The notes: a model not told the origin generated them from the sequence alone. 42,228 bases of DNA from Bacteroidota bacterium (GCA_025352905.1 JANXRX010000121.1:1-42228); one strand, 5' to 3'. Shown: positions 25,602 to 34,236, counted from the first letter of the stretch. A program made the numbers and translations.

Positions 25602-26963
25602 ATGAGTTTACAAAAAGCAAGCATCCTCGTAATTGATGATGATACAGATGTGTTAACGGCGGTGCGGTTATTGTTGCGAACGGAAGTACGGGAAGTGGTT
25701 ACAGAGAAGAACCCGGAACAATTGCCATCGCTTTTGGGAAAAGGAAACTTTGACCTGGTTCTGTTGGACATGAATTTCAATGCCTCTATTAATACCGGCA
25801 ATGAAGGCATTTACTGGCTGCAGCGGATCAAGGAGATCAAGCCGGATATTTCCGTGATCATGATCACCGCGTATGGTGATATTGATCTGGCAGTGCGCTC
25901 CCTGAAAGAGGGCGCGGCAGATTTCGTGGTAAAGCCATGGCATAACGAAAAATTATTATTAACCCTGGTAACCGCACTAAAAAACCGTGAGCAGCGTAAC
26001 CAGTCACCTGCCGGCAGCAAGGGGAATAGGGTTAGCGGCGGCGCCGGTATGGTAGGAGAGAGTGAAGTGATGCAGGATATCTTTCATAAGATAGACAAGA
26101 TCGCGCCTACAGATGCCAATATCCTGATACTCGGAGAAAATGGAACGGGTAAGGATCTGATCGCCACAGCCATTCATGAACAATCGCTGCGTGCTAAAAA
26201 ACCTTTTATCAAAGTGGATGTGGGTGCCTTAACAGAAAGTTTATTTGAGAGCGAACTCTTCGGTCATAAAAAAGGATCCTTTACAGATGCGCGTGAAGAC
26301 CGGATAGGGCGTTTTGAATCTGCCGGCGGTGGTACGCTTTTCCTGGATGAGATCGGTAACATTTCGCTTCAGCAACAGGCCAAACTGTTAACCGTGCTGC
26401 AAAACAGGGAGGTTACGCGGTTAGGGACCAACCAGCCCATCCCGATTGATATACGCCTGATCTGTGCCACCAATATTCCCCTGAGTGAACTGGCCAATGA
26501 GAGCCGTTTCAGGAAGGACCTTGTTTACCGGATCAATACCGTGGAGATAACCGTACCGCCCCTACGTAAACGGAAGGAGGATATTCTTTTACTGGCAAAT
26601 CACTTCGCAAGGATCTATGCCAATAAGTACCTGAAACCGAATATTGTTTTCCAGGCGGCGTCGCTGGAAAAATTACAGCAATATCCTTTCCCGGGTAACG
26701 TACGCGAGCTGCAATACACGATAGAGCGTGCGATTATCATGGCAGATGGTGAGATCATTGAAGCCAAAGATCTTTTGTTCTCACCCCTTGAAACCTCGGT
26801 GATGGAAACACCGGAAGATGCGGATATGAAACTGAGTACCATGGAAAAAAATACCATCCTCCGGGTTATCGATAAAGACAGCGGCAATATCAGTAAAGCC
26901 GCCAAAGAATTGGGGCTCACAAGAACTGCGTTATACAGGCGGCTCAGCAAGTACGATATATAA
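25602..26963 (+). CDS. NtrC-family sigma-54-dependent response regulator
   Basis: A 453-residue regulator. It has a receiver domain (5-125) with acidic pocket IDDD, phospho-acceptor D56 (LVLLDMNF), T89 and K111; an AAA+ domain (about 150-390) with Walker A GENGTGKD (178-185), a sigma-54 contact loop GSFTDA (225-230, a variant of GAFTGA) and Walker B GGGTLFLDE (242-250); and a C-terminal Fis-type helix-turn-helix (about 415-453, ISKAAKELGLTRTALYRRLS). The frame opens upstream at 25503, but that part is repeat sequence; ATG 25602 gives MSLQKASILVIDDD, the natural receiver start. It is divergent from the efflux cluster and 13 bp ahead of its kinase. It probably activates the promoter at 25307-25322. 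Confidence 0.93.
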   Translation: MSLQKASILVIDDDTDVLTAVRLLLRTEVREVVTEKNPEQLPSLLGKGNFDLVLLDMNFNASINTGNEGIYWLQRIKEIKPDISVIMITAYGDIDLAVRSLKEGAADFVVKPWHNEKLLLTLVTALKNREQRNQSPAGSKGNRVSGGAGMVGESEVMQDIFHKIDKIAPTDANILILGENGTGKDLIATAIHEQSLRAKKPFIKVDVGALTESLFESELFGHKKGSFTDAREDRIGRFESAGGGTLFLDEIGNISLQQQAKLLTVLQNREVTRLGTNQPIPIDIRLICATNIPLSELANESRFRKDLVYRINTVEITVPPLRKRKEDILLLANHFARIYANKYLKPNIVFQAASLEKLQQYPFPGNVRELQYTIERAIIMADGEIIEAKDLLFSPLETSVMETPEDADMKLSTMEKNTILRVIDKDSGNISKAAKELGLTRTALYRRLSKYDI

Positions 26964-26976
26964 TTTAAAGGAAACT

Positions 26977-28320
26977 ATGGGGCCAAAAAAATTTCAGTGG
27001 GATATACTTGTTAGAGTATTATTATTATTTATAACACTTGCCGCCGAATCCTTCCTACTGGTAAACGGATGGTATTTATATGCGGGGATCATATCGCCGC
27101 TGATCATTTACCAGGTATTTGATTTCTATCGTTTCCACAAGCTGGCGCAGAAGGAGGTGGAGCAGTTTGTTGAATCGATCCAGTATCGCGATTTTTCCCG
27201 CAACTTTAATGTGTCAACAGCGCCGCTTGATCTGAAACCGCTGCGTAAAGGGTTTAATGAGATCAACTCTGCCTTCAAATTGATCTCACGCGAGAAAGAG
27301 ACACAATATCTTTACCTGCAAAAGATCCTGGAACTGGTTGATACCGGCATCCTATCCTTTGAGGCGGAAAGCGGTGAAGTGGTCTGGATGAATGAATCAC
27401 TTAAGAAAATGCTGCAGGTACCTTACCTGAAAACAGTTCATTCGCTCGCAAAGCGCGATGAAGAACTGTACCTCCGGGTGGCAGCCCTGAAACCCGGTGA
27501 AAGCCATATTGCTTCCGTTCACCAGGAAAAAAACACGTTTAAAATATTATTGTCAGCTACCGCTTTTCAAACGGAGGGAAAGAAGTTCCTGCTTATCGCT
27601 TTCCAGAATATTAACGAGGCGCTGGATGAAACCGAATCAAAAGCCTGGCAGCGGTTGCTGGGTGTGATGACACACGAGATCATGAACTCGGTGGCGCCCA
27701 TCTCTTCACTGGCAGATACTTTGCAGAGCCGCCTGAAAGAGTCGGTTAAATATTTAGACAACAGCAATGAAGTGGTAGAGGACCTGGAACTGGGTATCAA
27801 TACCATTAAACGGCGAAGCGAAGGTTTATTAAAGTTTGCAGAAGTATACCGTAACCTGAACAATATCACCACACCCAGTCTTAAAAAAGTCTATATCAGG
27901 GACCTGTTCGAGAATATGTATAACCTGATGCAGCCCACCTTTGCCCAGAAGGGGATCGAGATGGAGATCGTTCTGAAAGATCCGGAGCTGGAACTGGAAG
28001 TTGATGCGAGCCTGGTAGAGCAGGTATTGATCAACCTGATCGTAAATGCGATTGAGGCTGTGAAAGAATCGGTTCATCCGCGTATCGTTCTTACCGCGCT
28101 CGTATCAGACAATAACAAAGTAGCCATGAAAGTAAGCGATAACGGAACCGGGATCAGTGAGGAAGTAATGAACAATATATTCATCCCATTTTTCAGTACC
28201 AAGAAAAACGGGAGCGGCATAGGATTGAGTTTATGCAAGCAGATCATGATGCTCCATAAAGGAAAGATAACCGTGCAGTCTGTACCCGAGAAGGGAACCG
28301 TTTTTGTTCTGCAGTTTTAG
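26977..28320 (+). CDS. NtrY-like sensor histidine kinase
   Basis: A 447-residue membrane kinase. Two N-terminal TM helices (about 10-45) are joined by a very short loop, so there is no periplasmic sensor domain. A PAS-like region (about 105-210) follows, then HisKA with the phospho-acceptor in MTHEIMNS (H233), and the ATPase domain with N-box LINLIVNAIEA, G1 DNGTGIS and G2 GSGIGLSLCKQ. A clear AAAGGA Shine-Dalgarno (26967-26972) precedes the ATG, and the gap to the regulator is 13 bp, so the two are a cognate pair in one operon. With no external domain it more likely senses membrane or cytoplasmic state. A terminator-like hairpin overlaps its stop codon. Confidence 0.92.
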   Translation: MGPKKFQWDILVRVLLLFITLAAESFLLVNGWYLYAGIISPLIIYQVFDFYRFHKLAQKEVEQFVESIQYRDFSRNFNVSTAPLDLKPLRKGFNEINSAFKLISREKETQYLYLQKILELVDTGILSFEAESGEVVWMNESLKKMLQVPYLKTVHSLAKRDEELYLRVAALKPGESHIASVHQEKNTFKILLSATAFQTEGKKFLLIAFQNINEALDETESKAWQRLLGVMTHEIMNSVAPISSLADTLQSRLKESVKYLDNSNEVVEDLELGINTIKRRSEGLLKFAEVYRNLNNITTPSLKKVYIRDLFENMYNLMQPTFAQKGIEMEIVLKDPELELEVDASLVEQVLINLIVNAIEAVKESVHPRIVLTALVSDNNKVAMKVSDNGTGISEEVMNNIFIPFFSTKKNGSGIGLSLCKQIMMLHKGKITVQSVPEKGTVFVLQF

Positions 28321-28345
28321 CGTTTTATTTCGCTATTGTTTTTTT
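28318..28345 (+). terminator. Rho-independent terminator-like hairpin after the kinase gene
   Basis: TAGCG (28318-28322, including the kinase stop codon) pairs with CGCTA (28331-28335) around an 8-nt loop, followed by TTGTTTTTTT (28336-28345). The stem is short (5 bp) but the T-tract is good and on the plus strand. It overlaps the 3' end of the convergent DUF4249 gene. Confidence 0.5.
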
Positions 28346-29125
28346 AACCTGTGTTGTATTCGCACTAAAATACCCCAATGCATTGTTCGATATATTACTC
28401 AGCGGGTTGGTTGGCGTTACAGAACGGAAGCTGTTGCCACTGGCCACGGAGGCAAGCGTGAAGAAATAATCAAACACATTCTTGTCAACACAATTCATCT
28501 GCACCTGAATGGTATCGCCGATATTAATATAAGCGCTGTCTGTGCGTAAGGCGCGTGAAACATATTTGCCATCAGATAAACGGTCATCCAGGGCAAACAC
28601 GGTTTTCAGTTTTCGGCTGTTCACAGATTCTGCAAAAGTGTAATAGTTAACAGTAACAGGAGGGTCCTGATAATTTACATTTGTGCTGATGGTCAGGTTT
28701 TTGAATGCACTTAAATGATCGAAGGATAGCGAATCAAGCAGTACGGGTTGCGGCATAACCGAAACAGCTGTATAGGCCTGGCCACTTGTTGCTACGTCGA
28801 GCTGGTAAAAATGCCCCGGTATGCCTTTAATGATATGGGTGCTGTAGATACCGGGCGTGGTTTCAGTTAGCAGGTCCGTTTGCCCAAAAGTGATATCCGT
28901 GATCTTGACCACCGCTCCGGTCACCGGCGGAAATGTATTGGACTGATCAAAGTTTACCGTTTTACTGATCTGTACATGATAAGGGCCGGCCGCATTGGTA
29001 ACAATCCCTTCAATCACTATCTGCGGCGCCGCATCATTCAGGTTTACGGTAATCACTTTTGTGCATGCGTACAGGCCAAGTGTGATGAGTAATAAATAAT
29101 ATTTTACAGGAATGCTTTTCATCAT
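28325..29125 (-). CDS. DUF4249-family outer-membrane-associated lipoprotein
   Basis: A 266-residue protein (265 if the second of two adjacent ATGs is used) with a lipoprotein signal ending in LYAC, so Cys21 is the likely lipidated residue. The mature start, TKVITVNLNDAAPQIVIEGIVTN, is the hallmark of DUF4249, including the IVIEG motif, followed by a carboxypeptidase-regulatory-like beta domain (GAVVKITD). DUF4249 proteins are Bacteroidota surface or periplasmic lipoproteins normally paired with a TonB-dependent receptor, as here: the receptor stop codon directly abuts this start. It may assist the receptor in substrate capture, but the family function is not established. It lies convergent to the histidine kinase with only 4 bp between the two stop codons. 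Confidence 0.85.
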   Translation of the reverse strand: MMKSIPVKYYLLLITLGLYACTKVITVNLNDAAPQIVIEGIVTNAAGPYHVQISKTVNFDQSNTFPPVTGAVVKITDITFGQTDLLTETTPGIYSTHIIKGIPGHFYQLDVATSGQAYTAVSVMPQPVLLDSLSFDHLSAFKNLTISTNVNYQDPPVTVNYYTFAESVNSRKLKTVFALDDRLSDGKYVSRALRTDSAYINIGDTIQVQMNCVDKNVFDYFFTLASVASGNSFRSVTPTNPLSNISNNALGYFSANTTQVKKTIAK

Positions 29126-31447
29126 CTAAAATTTGAAATTATACGTTACAGAAGGCACCCAGCGGAACAGGGCGGTTTGCAGCGCCTGTGTTTTGGTTGG
29201 GTCGTTAGGATCATCCCGGAACTCTATGCTGTAAGCGTTCTCACGTCCGTATACATTATATAGCGAGAAGGTCCAGCTGCCTTCCGATTTTTTTCTTTTC
29301 TTCAGTTGTAAAGTAGCGGCAAAATCCAGTCGGTGATAAGCTGGCATGCGGTAACCGTTCCTTTCCGTATAATAAAACGCCGTTTGCCCGTTCACCTGGT
29401 ATTTACCACTCGGAAAAGTAACCGCATTGCCGGTATTGTACACCCAGTTGGAAGAGAAGGTCCATTTTTTACTTGCCTGGTAAATAGCAACCACCGCGAT
29501 ATTATGTGTTTGATCCTGTTTGGCAGCATACCAGTCGTTATGATTGATGCCATTTATCAGTCTTTCCGTTCTCGACAAAGTATAACTGATCCAGCCGGTT
29601 AGTTTGCCGGTTCGTTTTTTCAGGAACAGTTCCAGTCCGTAAGCCCGGCCTTTACCAAAGAGTAATTGCGACTCCACATTGTCGTTCGCCCGCAACTGTG
29701 CGCCGTTCTTATAATCTATCTGGTTCTGCATGCCCTTGTAATACACTTCGGTGGAGAACTCATATTTGTTATCGTCGAGGTTCCGGTAATATCCCAATGA
29801 AACCTGGTCGGCAATCTCGGGTTTCACATTTAAACTGCTGGGGATCCAGAGATCCGTTGGATTGGTGGAAGCGGAATTGGACAGCAGGTGCAGGTTCTGC
29901 ACGTTCCGGGTATAGGATATTTTGATGGAGTGATTATCCGCTAACTGGTAACTGGCAGAAAAACGCGGCTCCAGGTTAATATAAGATCTTGGCACCTGGC
30001 CGCTGGTATAAGTTTGTGTTTGTATGATGTTTCCTAAAGTGTCATACGTATTAAAAGTACCCGGCCCCAGTACACTGAAAGAAGATAAACGCAGGCCGTA
30101 ATTCAGTTTTATTTTGTCGGAAGGTGCATATTCGTGCGACACATACGCCGCATTTTCGAGCGAATATTTTTTGGCCAGTACCAGCGAGTTGAAACTGGAA
30201 GAAGCCGTAGCGTCTACTATCCCGGGGGAGATAGTATGATAGATCACGTTAAAACCAAAATTGATCTTGTTATCGTTGTTTACAAAATATTGCAGGTCCT
30301 CTTTCCAGGAAACGTCTTCTATCTTCGATTTGATGATCAGGTTATTGGCCACGGAGTTGATCTTGATATTATAATTGTAGTTGCTGTAGATCAGTGATGT
30401 ATTGGAGAAAAGCCGGCTGTTAAACACATGGTTCCACCTGGCTGTAGCCGTGCTGTTGCCGTAGTCGATCCCAAAGTTGCCGCCAAAGCCCAGGTTGTCT
30501 TTTCCAAAATAACCGGAAAGATATACGCGGTTATTGTCGTTTATCTTATAGTTCGCCTTTGCGTTCAGGTCATAAAAATACAGGCTGTTGTTCCGGATAG
30601 AGGAATCGCGGGAAAGGCCGAGAAACAGGTCGGCATAGGTTCTTCTTCCGCTCACAATAAAAGACCCCTGGTCTTTTACGATCGGACCTTCCACATTCAA
30701 TCTTGATGCGATCAGGCCGATACCGCCATTGGCGTGGTATTCCTGGTTGTTACCATCGTTCATTTTGATATCCACCACAGAAGCGAGTCTGCCGCCATAT
30801 TCGGAAGGCATGGCGCCCTTGTACAGTGTGAGGTCCTTGATGGCGTCTGAATTAAAAGAAGAAAAGAAACCCAGTAAATGCGAGGCATTATAAACCACCG
30901 CCTCATCCAGCAATATCAGGTTCTGGTCGGCAGCGCCGCCACGAACATAAAAGCCGCTGCTACCTTCGCCCGCAGATTTTACGCCGGGTAATAACTGGAT
31001 GGTCTTGAGAACATCTTTCTCCCCAAAAAGAACGGGTATGTTCTTGATCTCATTAACCGAAAGTTTCTGAACGCCCATGATCGGTTTGGTAACATTCTCA
31101 TTTCTTTTCCGCGAGGTCACCGTTACTTCCATCATTTGGGTCACATCCGCCACCAGTTGAACAGGAAGCGAAATATTTTTGTCGAGCCGGATCTGAACAG
31201 AATCCTGTTTAAATCCTGCAAAGCCCACAATTAAAGTATAGGAACCCGCGGGGGCGGTAATGGAGAAAAATCCATAGGCATTGCTAACCGTACCGGATTT
31301 AGGCAGTTCCAGCAGGTACGCGGAGGCCCCGATCAAAACTTCGCCTGATCTTTTTTCTTTGATGGTGCCGCTTACGGTATGCTTTTCCTGCGCAAAGGAG
31401 TTAAGCCCTGTAAATAACAGAAACAGGCAAAAAATAGGTGCTCTCAT
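29126..31447 (-). CDS. TonB-dependent outer-membrane receptor
   Basis: A 773-residue receptor from ATG 31447 (the frame reaches a TTG at 31474, but only the ATG start places a clean signal peptide, MRAPIFCLFLLF...SFAQ, at the N-terminus). The mature protein starts with a carboxypeptidase-D regulatory-like domain (about 22-105, HTVSGTIKEKRSGEVLIGAS). The plug domain follows (about 120-235), with VLKTIQLLPGVKS, GFYVRGGAADQNLILLDEA and YGGRLASVVDI. The beta-barrel runs to a terminal aromatic (SVTYNFKF). It is shorter than SusC-type receptors and has no SusD partner; it is followed with no gap by a DUF4249 lipoprotein. It imports an unidentified ligand using the proton motive force through TonB. 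Confidence 0.93.
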   Translation of the reverse strand: MRAPIFCLFLLFTGLNSFAQEKHTVSGTIKEKRSGEVLIGASAYLLELPKSGTVSNAYGFFSITAPAGSYTLIVGFAGFKQDSVQIRLDKNISLPVQLVADVTQMMEVTVTSRKRNENVTKPIMGVQKLSVNEIKNIPVLFGEKDVLKTIQLLPGVKSAGEGSSGFYVRGGAADQNLILLDEAVVYNASHLLGFFSSFNSDAIKDLTLYKGAMPSEYGGRLASVVDIKMNDGNNQEYHANGGIGLIASRLNVEGPIVKDQGSFIVSGRRTYADLFLGLSRDSSIRNNSLYFYDLNAKANYKINDNNRVYLSGYFGKDNLGFGGNFGIDYGNSTATARWNHVFNSRLFSNTSLIYSNYNYNIKINSVANNLIIKSKIEDVSWKEDLQYFVNNDNKINFGFNVIYHTISPGIVDATASSSFNSLVLAKKYSLENAAYVSHEYAPSDKIKLNYGLRLSSFSVLGPGTFNTYDTLGNIIQTQTYTSGQVPRSYINLEPRFSASYQLADNHSIKISYTRNVQNLHLLSNSASTNPTDLWIPSSLNVKPEIADQVSLGYYRNLDDNKYEFSTEVYYKGMQNQIDYKNGAQLRANDNVESQLLFGKGRAYGLELFLKKRTGKLTGWISYTLSRTERLINGINHNDWYAAKQDQTHNIAVVAIYQASKKWTFSSNWVYNTGNAVTFPSGKYQVNGQTAFYYTERNGYRMPAYHRLDFAATLQLKKRKKSEGSWTFSLYNVYGRENAYSIEFRDDPNDPTKTQALQTALFRWVPSVTYNFKF

Positions 31448-31471
31448 GCAGCCGGAATTTGTTTTGTGCCG

Positions 31472-31479
31472 CAAAAGTA
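31472..31479 (-). promoter_or_regulatory. Bacteroidota-type -7 promoter element for the receptor operon
   Basis: The minus strand reads TACTTTTG, an exact match to TAnnTTTG, 25 bp upstream of the receptor ATG. No convincing -33 TTG element was found at the expected distance, so the call is tentative. Confidence 0.35.
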
Positions 31480-31620
31480 CCGGCTTAGCGGTAAATAGCT
31501 GTTAGGAAGGGGAAAAATTGGGGAAGTTTTGGCAAGTCAGGGGTGTGGTTCATCGTTCATGGGTCCTGGCAGGTTATCGGTCATTGGGCACACAATAAAG
31601 GTAAATACGTTTTCGATGTC

Positions 31621-31648
31621 TTACGACTTACGACTTACGACTTACGAC
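31621..31648. repeat. Four tandem copies of TTACGAC
   Basis: Four perfect head-to-tail copies of the 7-nt unit TTACGAC, followed by a decayed TTATGGC unit, lie 7 bp beyond the stop codon of the SET-domain gene. The unit differs by one base from the TTACGCC array at 10748-10796. The rest of the 31448-31655 gap holds a GGTTCATCGTTCATGG phrase (31548-31563), a GGTCATTGG phrase (31579-31587) and the receptor promoter. Confidence 0.8.
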
Positions 31649-31655
31649 TTATGGC

Positions 31656-32066
31656 CTATGACTCTTGATTTTGCCGCACCGAGTCCCAATATTCTTTACC
31701 ATACCCGACTAAGATCTCCGCGCCTTCGGGGATGTTTTTCATGGCGGTAATATAGACCTTACGCCCGTCCTCTTCGTACTCGCTGTTATTGCGCAGGCCG
31801 TCTTTATTACTGAGGCCCTTCGCATCATTTGCATAGCGCGCCAGGGCGGTAAAGGTTTTTTTGGCATCAACCACATGGCGGCGGTTGATATAATATACAT
31901 AGCCGTTAAAAGCGGGGTCATCTGTAATTTCTTTCCATGTCCGGGTCCTGCCCTTGTATTCAACAATACGTGTGCCTTTGGGGATAAAAACTTTGGTAAA
32001 CAGGCCCTTGCCCGCTTTGGGAAGGGACGATCGTTTTACCCGGAGCTGTTTTTCTAATAATGCCAT
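31656..32066 (-). CDS. SET-domain protein lysine methyltransferase-like
   Basis: A 136-residue single SET domain, with the start taken at ATG 32066 (MALLEKQLRVKRSSLPKAGKG); the frame also has an ATG at 32105. Early SET strands are clear: GKGLFTKVFIPKGTRIVEYKG (19-39). The catalytic-core pseudo-knot is represented by ARYANDAKG (86-94), where the usual NHS/NHxC histidine is Asp, and by AEILVGYGKEYWD, where the family often has ELxxDY. It could use S-adenosylmethionine to methylate protein lysines in the cytoplasm; the substrate is unknown and the altered motif leaves activity uncertain. It is divergent from the next gene. Confidence 0.8.
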   Translation of the reverse strand: MALLEKQLRVKRSSLPKAGKGLFTKVFIPKGTRIVEYKGRTRTWKEITDDPAFNGYVYYINRRHVVDAKKTFTALARYANDAKGLSNKDGLRNNSEYEEDGRKVYITAMKNIPEGAEILVGYGKEYWDSVRQNQES

Positions 32067-32188
32067 TTGTGGAAATATCCTTTTTTGCAATGATACAAAA
32101 GCCATACCACTCAGGCATTTAAATCATTTATGCCCCCATGTGGAAAACCTCGTTACCGGTTTTAGCCAGGCTTGGGTATCTTGGCAGT

Positions 32189-32482
32189 ATGGACAACCGC
32201 TATATAACGCTTGCGATCCTGGCACAGATCGTATTGGAGATGACACAACCCACGCAGTATGCCTGTACCACCCGGGAGATGATATTACACTCCACTTTCG
32301 ATTGGGAACTGATACACAAACACCTTCAATCACTTGCTGAAGAGGGGATGGTGGTGATCAGTCATGCAGATACACTCCAATTTTCCATCACTCAGGCCGG
32401 CCTCGATAAAATAGCCGAACTCGAACAGATCCCCGGGAAAGAGATTACAATTAGCTTCAGGGATGCTTCTATAGAAAAGTAG
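32189..32482 (+). CDS. Small winged-helix-like hypothetical protein (97 aa)
   Basis: Start taken at ATG 32189 (MDNRYITLAILAQIVLE); the open frame begins earlier at 32138 without other support. TATCTTGG, one base from the TAnnTTTG -7 element, lies 5 bp before this ATG, so the mRNA may be nearly leaderless. The sequence is mostly helical, and HKHLQSLAEEGMVVISHADTLQFSITQAGLDKIAEL has the shape of a winged-helix recognition helix and wing. It could be a small DNA-binding regulator, but I recognise no named family. The next gene (PhnB/VOC) starts 7 bp later and is probably co-transcribed. Confidence 0.6.
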   Translation: MDNRYITLAILAQIVLEMTQPTQYACTTREMILHSTFDWELIHKHLQSLAEEGMVVISHADTLQFSITQAGLDKIAELEQIPGKEITISFRDASIEK

Positions 32483-32489
32483 AAATAAC

Positions 32490-32954
32490 ATGAACCCCAC
32501 ACAAAAAATCACGCCCTTTCTCTGGTTCGATAGCAATATCGGCGAAGCCATAGATTTCTATATATCGACCTTTCAAAATGCGAAGATTATTAATAAAAGG
32601 GAATATAATGGCACTGTATTTACGGCCACTATCGAGATAGAAGGCCAGGAATTTATGTTATTGATGGGGGGACCAAAATTTAAGTTCACACCCGCCATTT
32701 CTTTTTTTATCAAGTGCAAAACGCAGGAAGAAGTAGATGATCTCTGGCAAAAATTATTGGCAGATGGGGGGCGGGAGGATCAATGCGGATGGCTGGTAGA
32801 TAAATTCGGTCTTTCCTGGCAGGTAATTCCCGATCTCCTCGGTCAGCTACTGGGCGGACCTGATCCGGCCGGCGCCAATCGTGCCATGCAGGCCATGCTG
32901 AAAATGCGCAAGATAAACTGTAAGGAATTACAGGACGCGTACGACGGGAAATAG
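32490..32954 (+). CDS. PhnB-like VOC-fold protein (3-demethylubiquinone methyltransferase-like family)
   Basis: A 154-residue protein with the PhnB pattern: TQKITPFLWFDSNIGEAIDFYISTF at the start, then IEIEGQEFMLLMGGP, an acidic TQEEVDDLWQKL helix, LADGGREDQCGWLVDKFGLSWQVIP and a C-terminal helix with GGPDPAGANRAMQAML. Members are small VOC-fold proteins found widely in Bacteroidota; despite the family's methyltransferase-related name, their reaction is generally unknown. It lies 7 bp after the winged-helix-like gene and is convergent with the next gene, 4 bp away. Cytoplasmic by lack of a signal peptide. Confidence 0.88.
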   Translation: MNPTQKITPFLWFDSNIGEAIDFYISTFQNAKIINKREYNGTVFTATIEIEGQEFMLLMGGPKFKFTPAISFFIKCKTQEEVDDLWQKLLADGGREDQCGWLVDKFGLSWQVIPDLLGQLLGGPDPAGANRAMQAMLKMRKINCKELQDAYDGK

Positions 32955-32958
32955 TTTA

Positions 32959-33431
32959 TTAATCCATTCGCCCTACCGCATCTCTTATCCCTGCTATCAG
33001 GGGGTAAAGATCCCTGACCAACTGCTGGGCGCGCGGGTCGGGATAAGTTGCAAAAATATCATAATTCTTAGGGGCCTCATTGGTAGGTGAGTGATAGGTG
33101 AGGGTAATATGTTTATGCGGGCCAAAACGCGTAAGGATATTGTATTCCTCCTGGCCGGTATATTTTTTTACAAGGTCATCTATCTTTTCCAGGTCCAGGT
33201 CAAAGTAGCGTGATGTGGCCATATAATCATTCTCGAAATAAGTTGAATCCTCCCGGGGCAGGATCCCGATATGTTCCCCGCACAGCAATACAACCCGTGC
33301 TGTATCCGAGCTGATGCCAACATAGGAATAACGGGGATAATCTCCCGTATTGATCAATAGCTGTAACTGGAAGGTCAAATCCGAAAATTTGAATGAATGT
33401 AAGCAAGTACTTCTAAAATTGCTTCCTCCAT
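32959..33431 (-). CDS. Hypothetical protein, apparently split by a -1 frameshift
   Basis: The main frame (32959-33378) has no ATG at its start, only a TTG, and stays open further upstream. The ATG at 33431 lies in another frame and encodes MEEAILEVLAYIHSNFRI before a TGA; after a -1 shift at A AAT TTT (33384-33390, minus strand) it would continue smoothly as NFSDLTFQLQLLINTGDYPR. The joined product would be about 156 residues, soluble and acidic. Three explanations fit: programmed frameshifting, a miscounted T-run in the sequence, or a TTG start. I recognise no domain. It is convergent with the VOC gene and divergent from the EncFtn-like gene. Confidence 0.55.
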
Positions 33432-33491
33432 GGCATACTTATTATAGTAATTAGCCATATACTTATTCAATTTATCTTAAAACCAAACACC

Positions 33492-33809
33492 ATGGGATTC
33501 GACCAGTACCACGAACCGCCGGAAGAACTATCTGCTTCTGTCAGAACCTTTGCCCGTATGATCAAATCGTTAACCGAAGAAGCCGAAGCCATCGGCTGGT
33601 ATGAACAGCGTATTTCCGTTGAAAAAAGCAAGGACGCCAAAAAGATCATGGAACATACCCAACAGGAAGAATTTATCCATTTTGCCATGGACCTCGAATT
33701 CCTGCTACGCCAAAAACCCAAATGGAACCTCATCATGAAAAATGTACTCTTCAAAACAGGGGATATTGTGGAGAATGGGGAGAAGGCAGAAAGTGCGGCG
33801 GAGGAATAA
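33492..33809 (+). CDS. Encapsulated-ferritin-like (EncFtn-type) iron-oxidising protein
   Basis: A 105-residue two-helix protein. EEAEAIGWYEQR (29-40) and QQEEFIHFAMDLEFLLR (57-73) match, from memory, the EELEAVDWYDQR and DEEKEHAAMTLEWLRR regions of the Rhodospirillum rubrum encapsulated ferritin. Putative metal ligands E30, E60 and H63 keep the same mutual spacing as E32, E62 and H65 there, and WNLIMKNVLF matches the following helix. EncFtn proteins form decamers with ferroxidase centres at subunit interfaces and need an encapsulin shell to store iron. Here the C-terminus is an acidic GEKAESAAEE with no recognisable shell-loading peptide, and no encapsulin gene is in the window. Cytoplasmic. 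Confidence 0.75.
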   Translation: MGFDQYHEPPEELSASVRTFARMIKSLTEEAEAIGWYEQRISVEKSKDAKKIMEHTQQEEFIHFAMDLEFLLRQKPKWNLIMKNVLFKTGDIVENGEKAESAAEE

Positions 33810-33822
33810 TTTTCAAATTGCC

Positions 33823-34236
33823 TCAAAGTATTAAAACCAGCGTTCCGCAAATAATGAACAATGCACCGATGATCATTTTTACGGTGAGTACTTCTTTTAA
33901 GAAGACAGCCGATAAGACAATGGTCAGGGCTACGCTTAGTTTATCTACAGGCGCTACCTGGGCCACTTTTCCGATCTGTAATGCTTTGAAATAAAATACC
34001 CAGGAAAGACCGGTGGCCAAACCCGAAATGACCAGGAAGAGCAGGTTATGTTTCGAAAGCGTGGCCAAACCTTTCTGTTCGTTCCGGGCAAAAACAATTC
34101 CCCAGACCACCAGTAAAATGACCACGGTACGGATAGCCGTTGCCAGGTTGCTGTTTACATTAGCGATACCGATCTTGGCAAAAATGGCCGTAAGCGCGGC
34201 AAAAAAAGCGGAAAGTAAAGCGTAGATCCACCACAT
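33823..34236 (-). CDS. EamA-family transporter, single-domain
   Basis: A 137-residue membrane protein with about five TM segments, corresponding to one EamA repeat (the usual family member has two). Start taken at ATG 34236 (MWWIYALLSAFFAALTAIFAKIG) rather than the TTG at 34254. Typical features are the first helix AALTAIFAKIGIANV, the segment GLATGLSWVFYFKALQIGKVAQVAPVDKLS and the last helices VLSAVFLKEVLTVKMIIGALFIICGTLVL. Single-repeat members would work as dimers, probably exporting small metabolites. It is convergent with the EncFtn-like gene (13 bp) and divergent from the two-component regulator at 34348. Confidence 0.88.
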   Translation of the reverse strand: MWWIYALLSAFFAALTAIFAKIGIANVNSNLATAIRTVVILLVVWGIVFARNEQKGLATLSKHNLLFLVISGLATGLSWVFYFKALQIGKVAQVAPVDKLSVALTIVLSAVFLKEVLTVKMIIGALFIICGTLVLIL

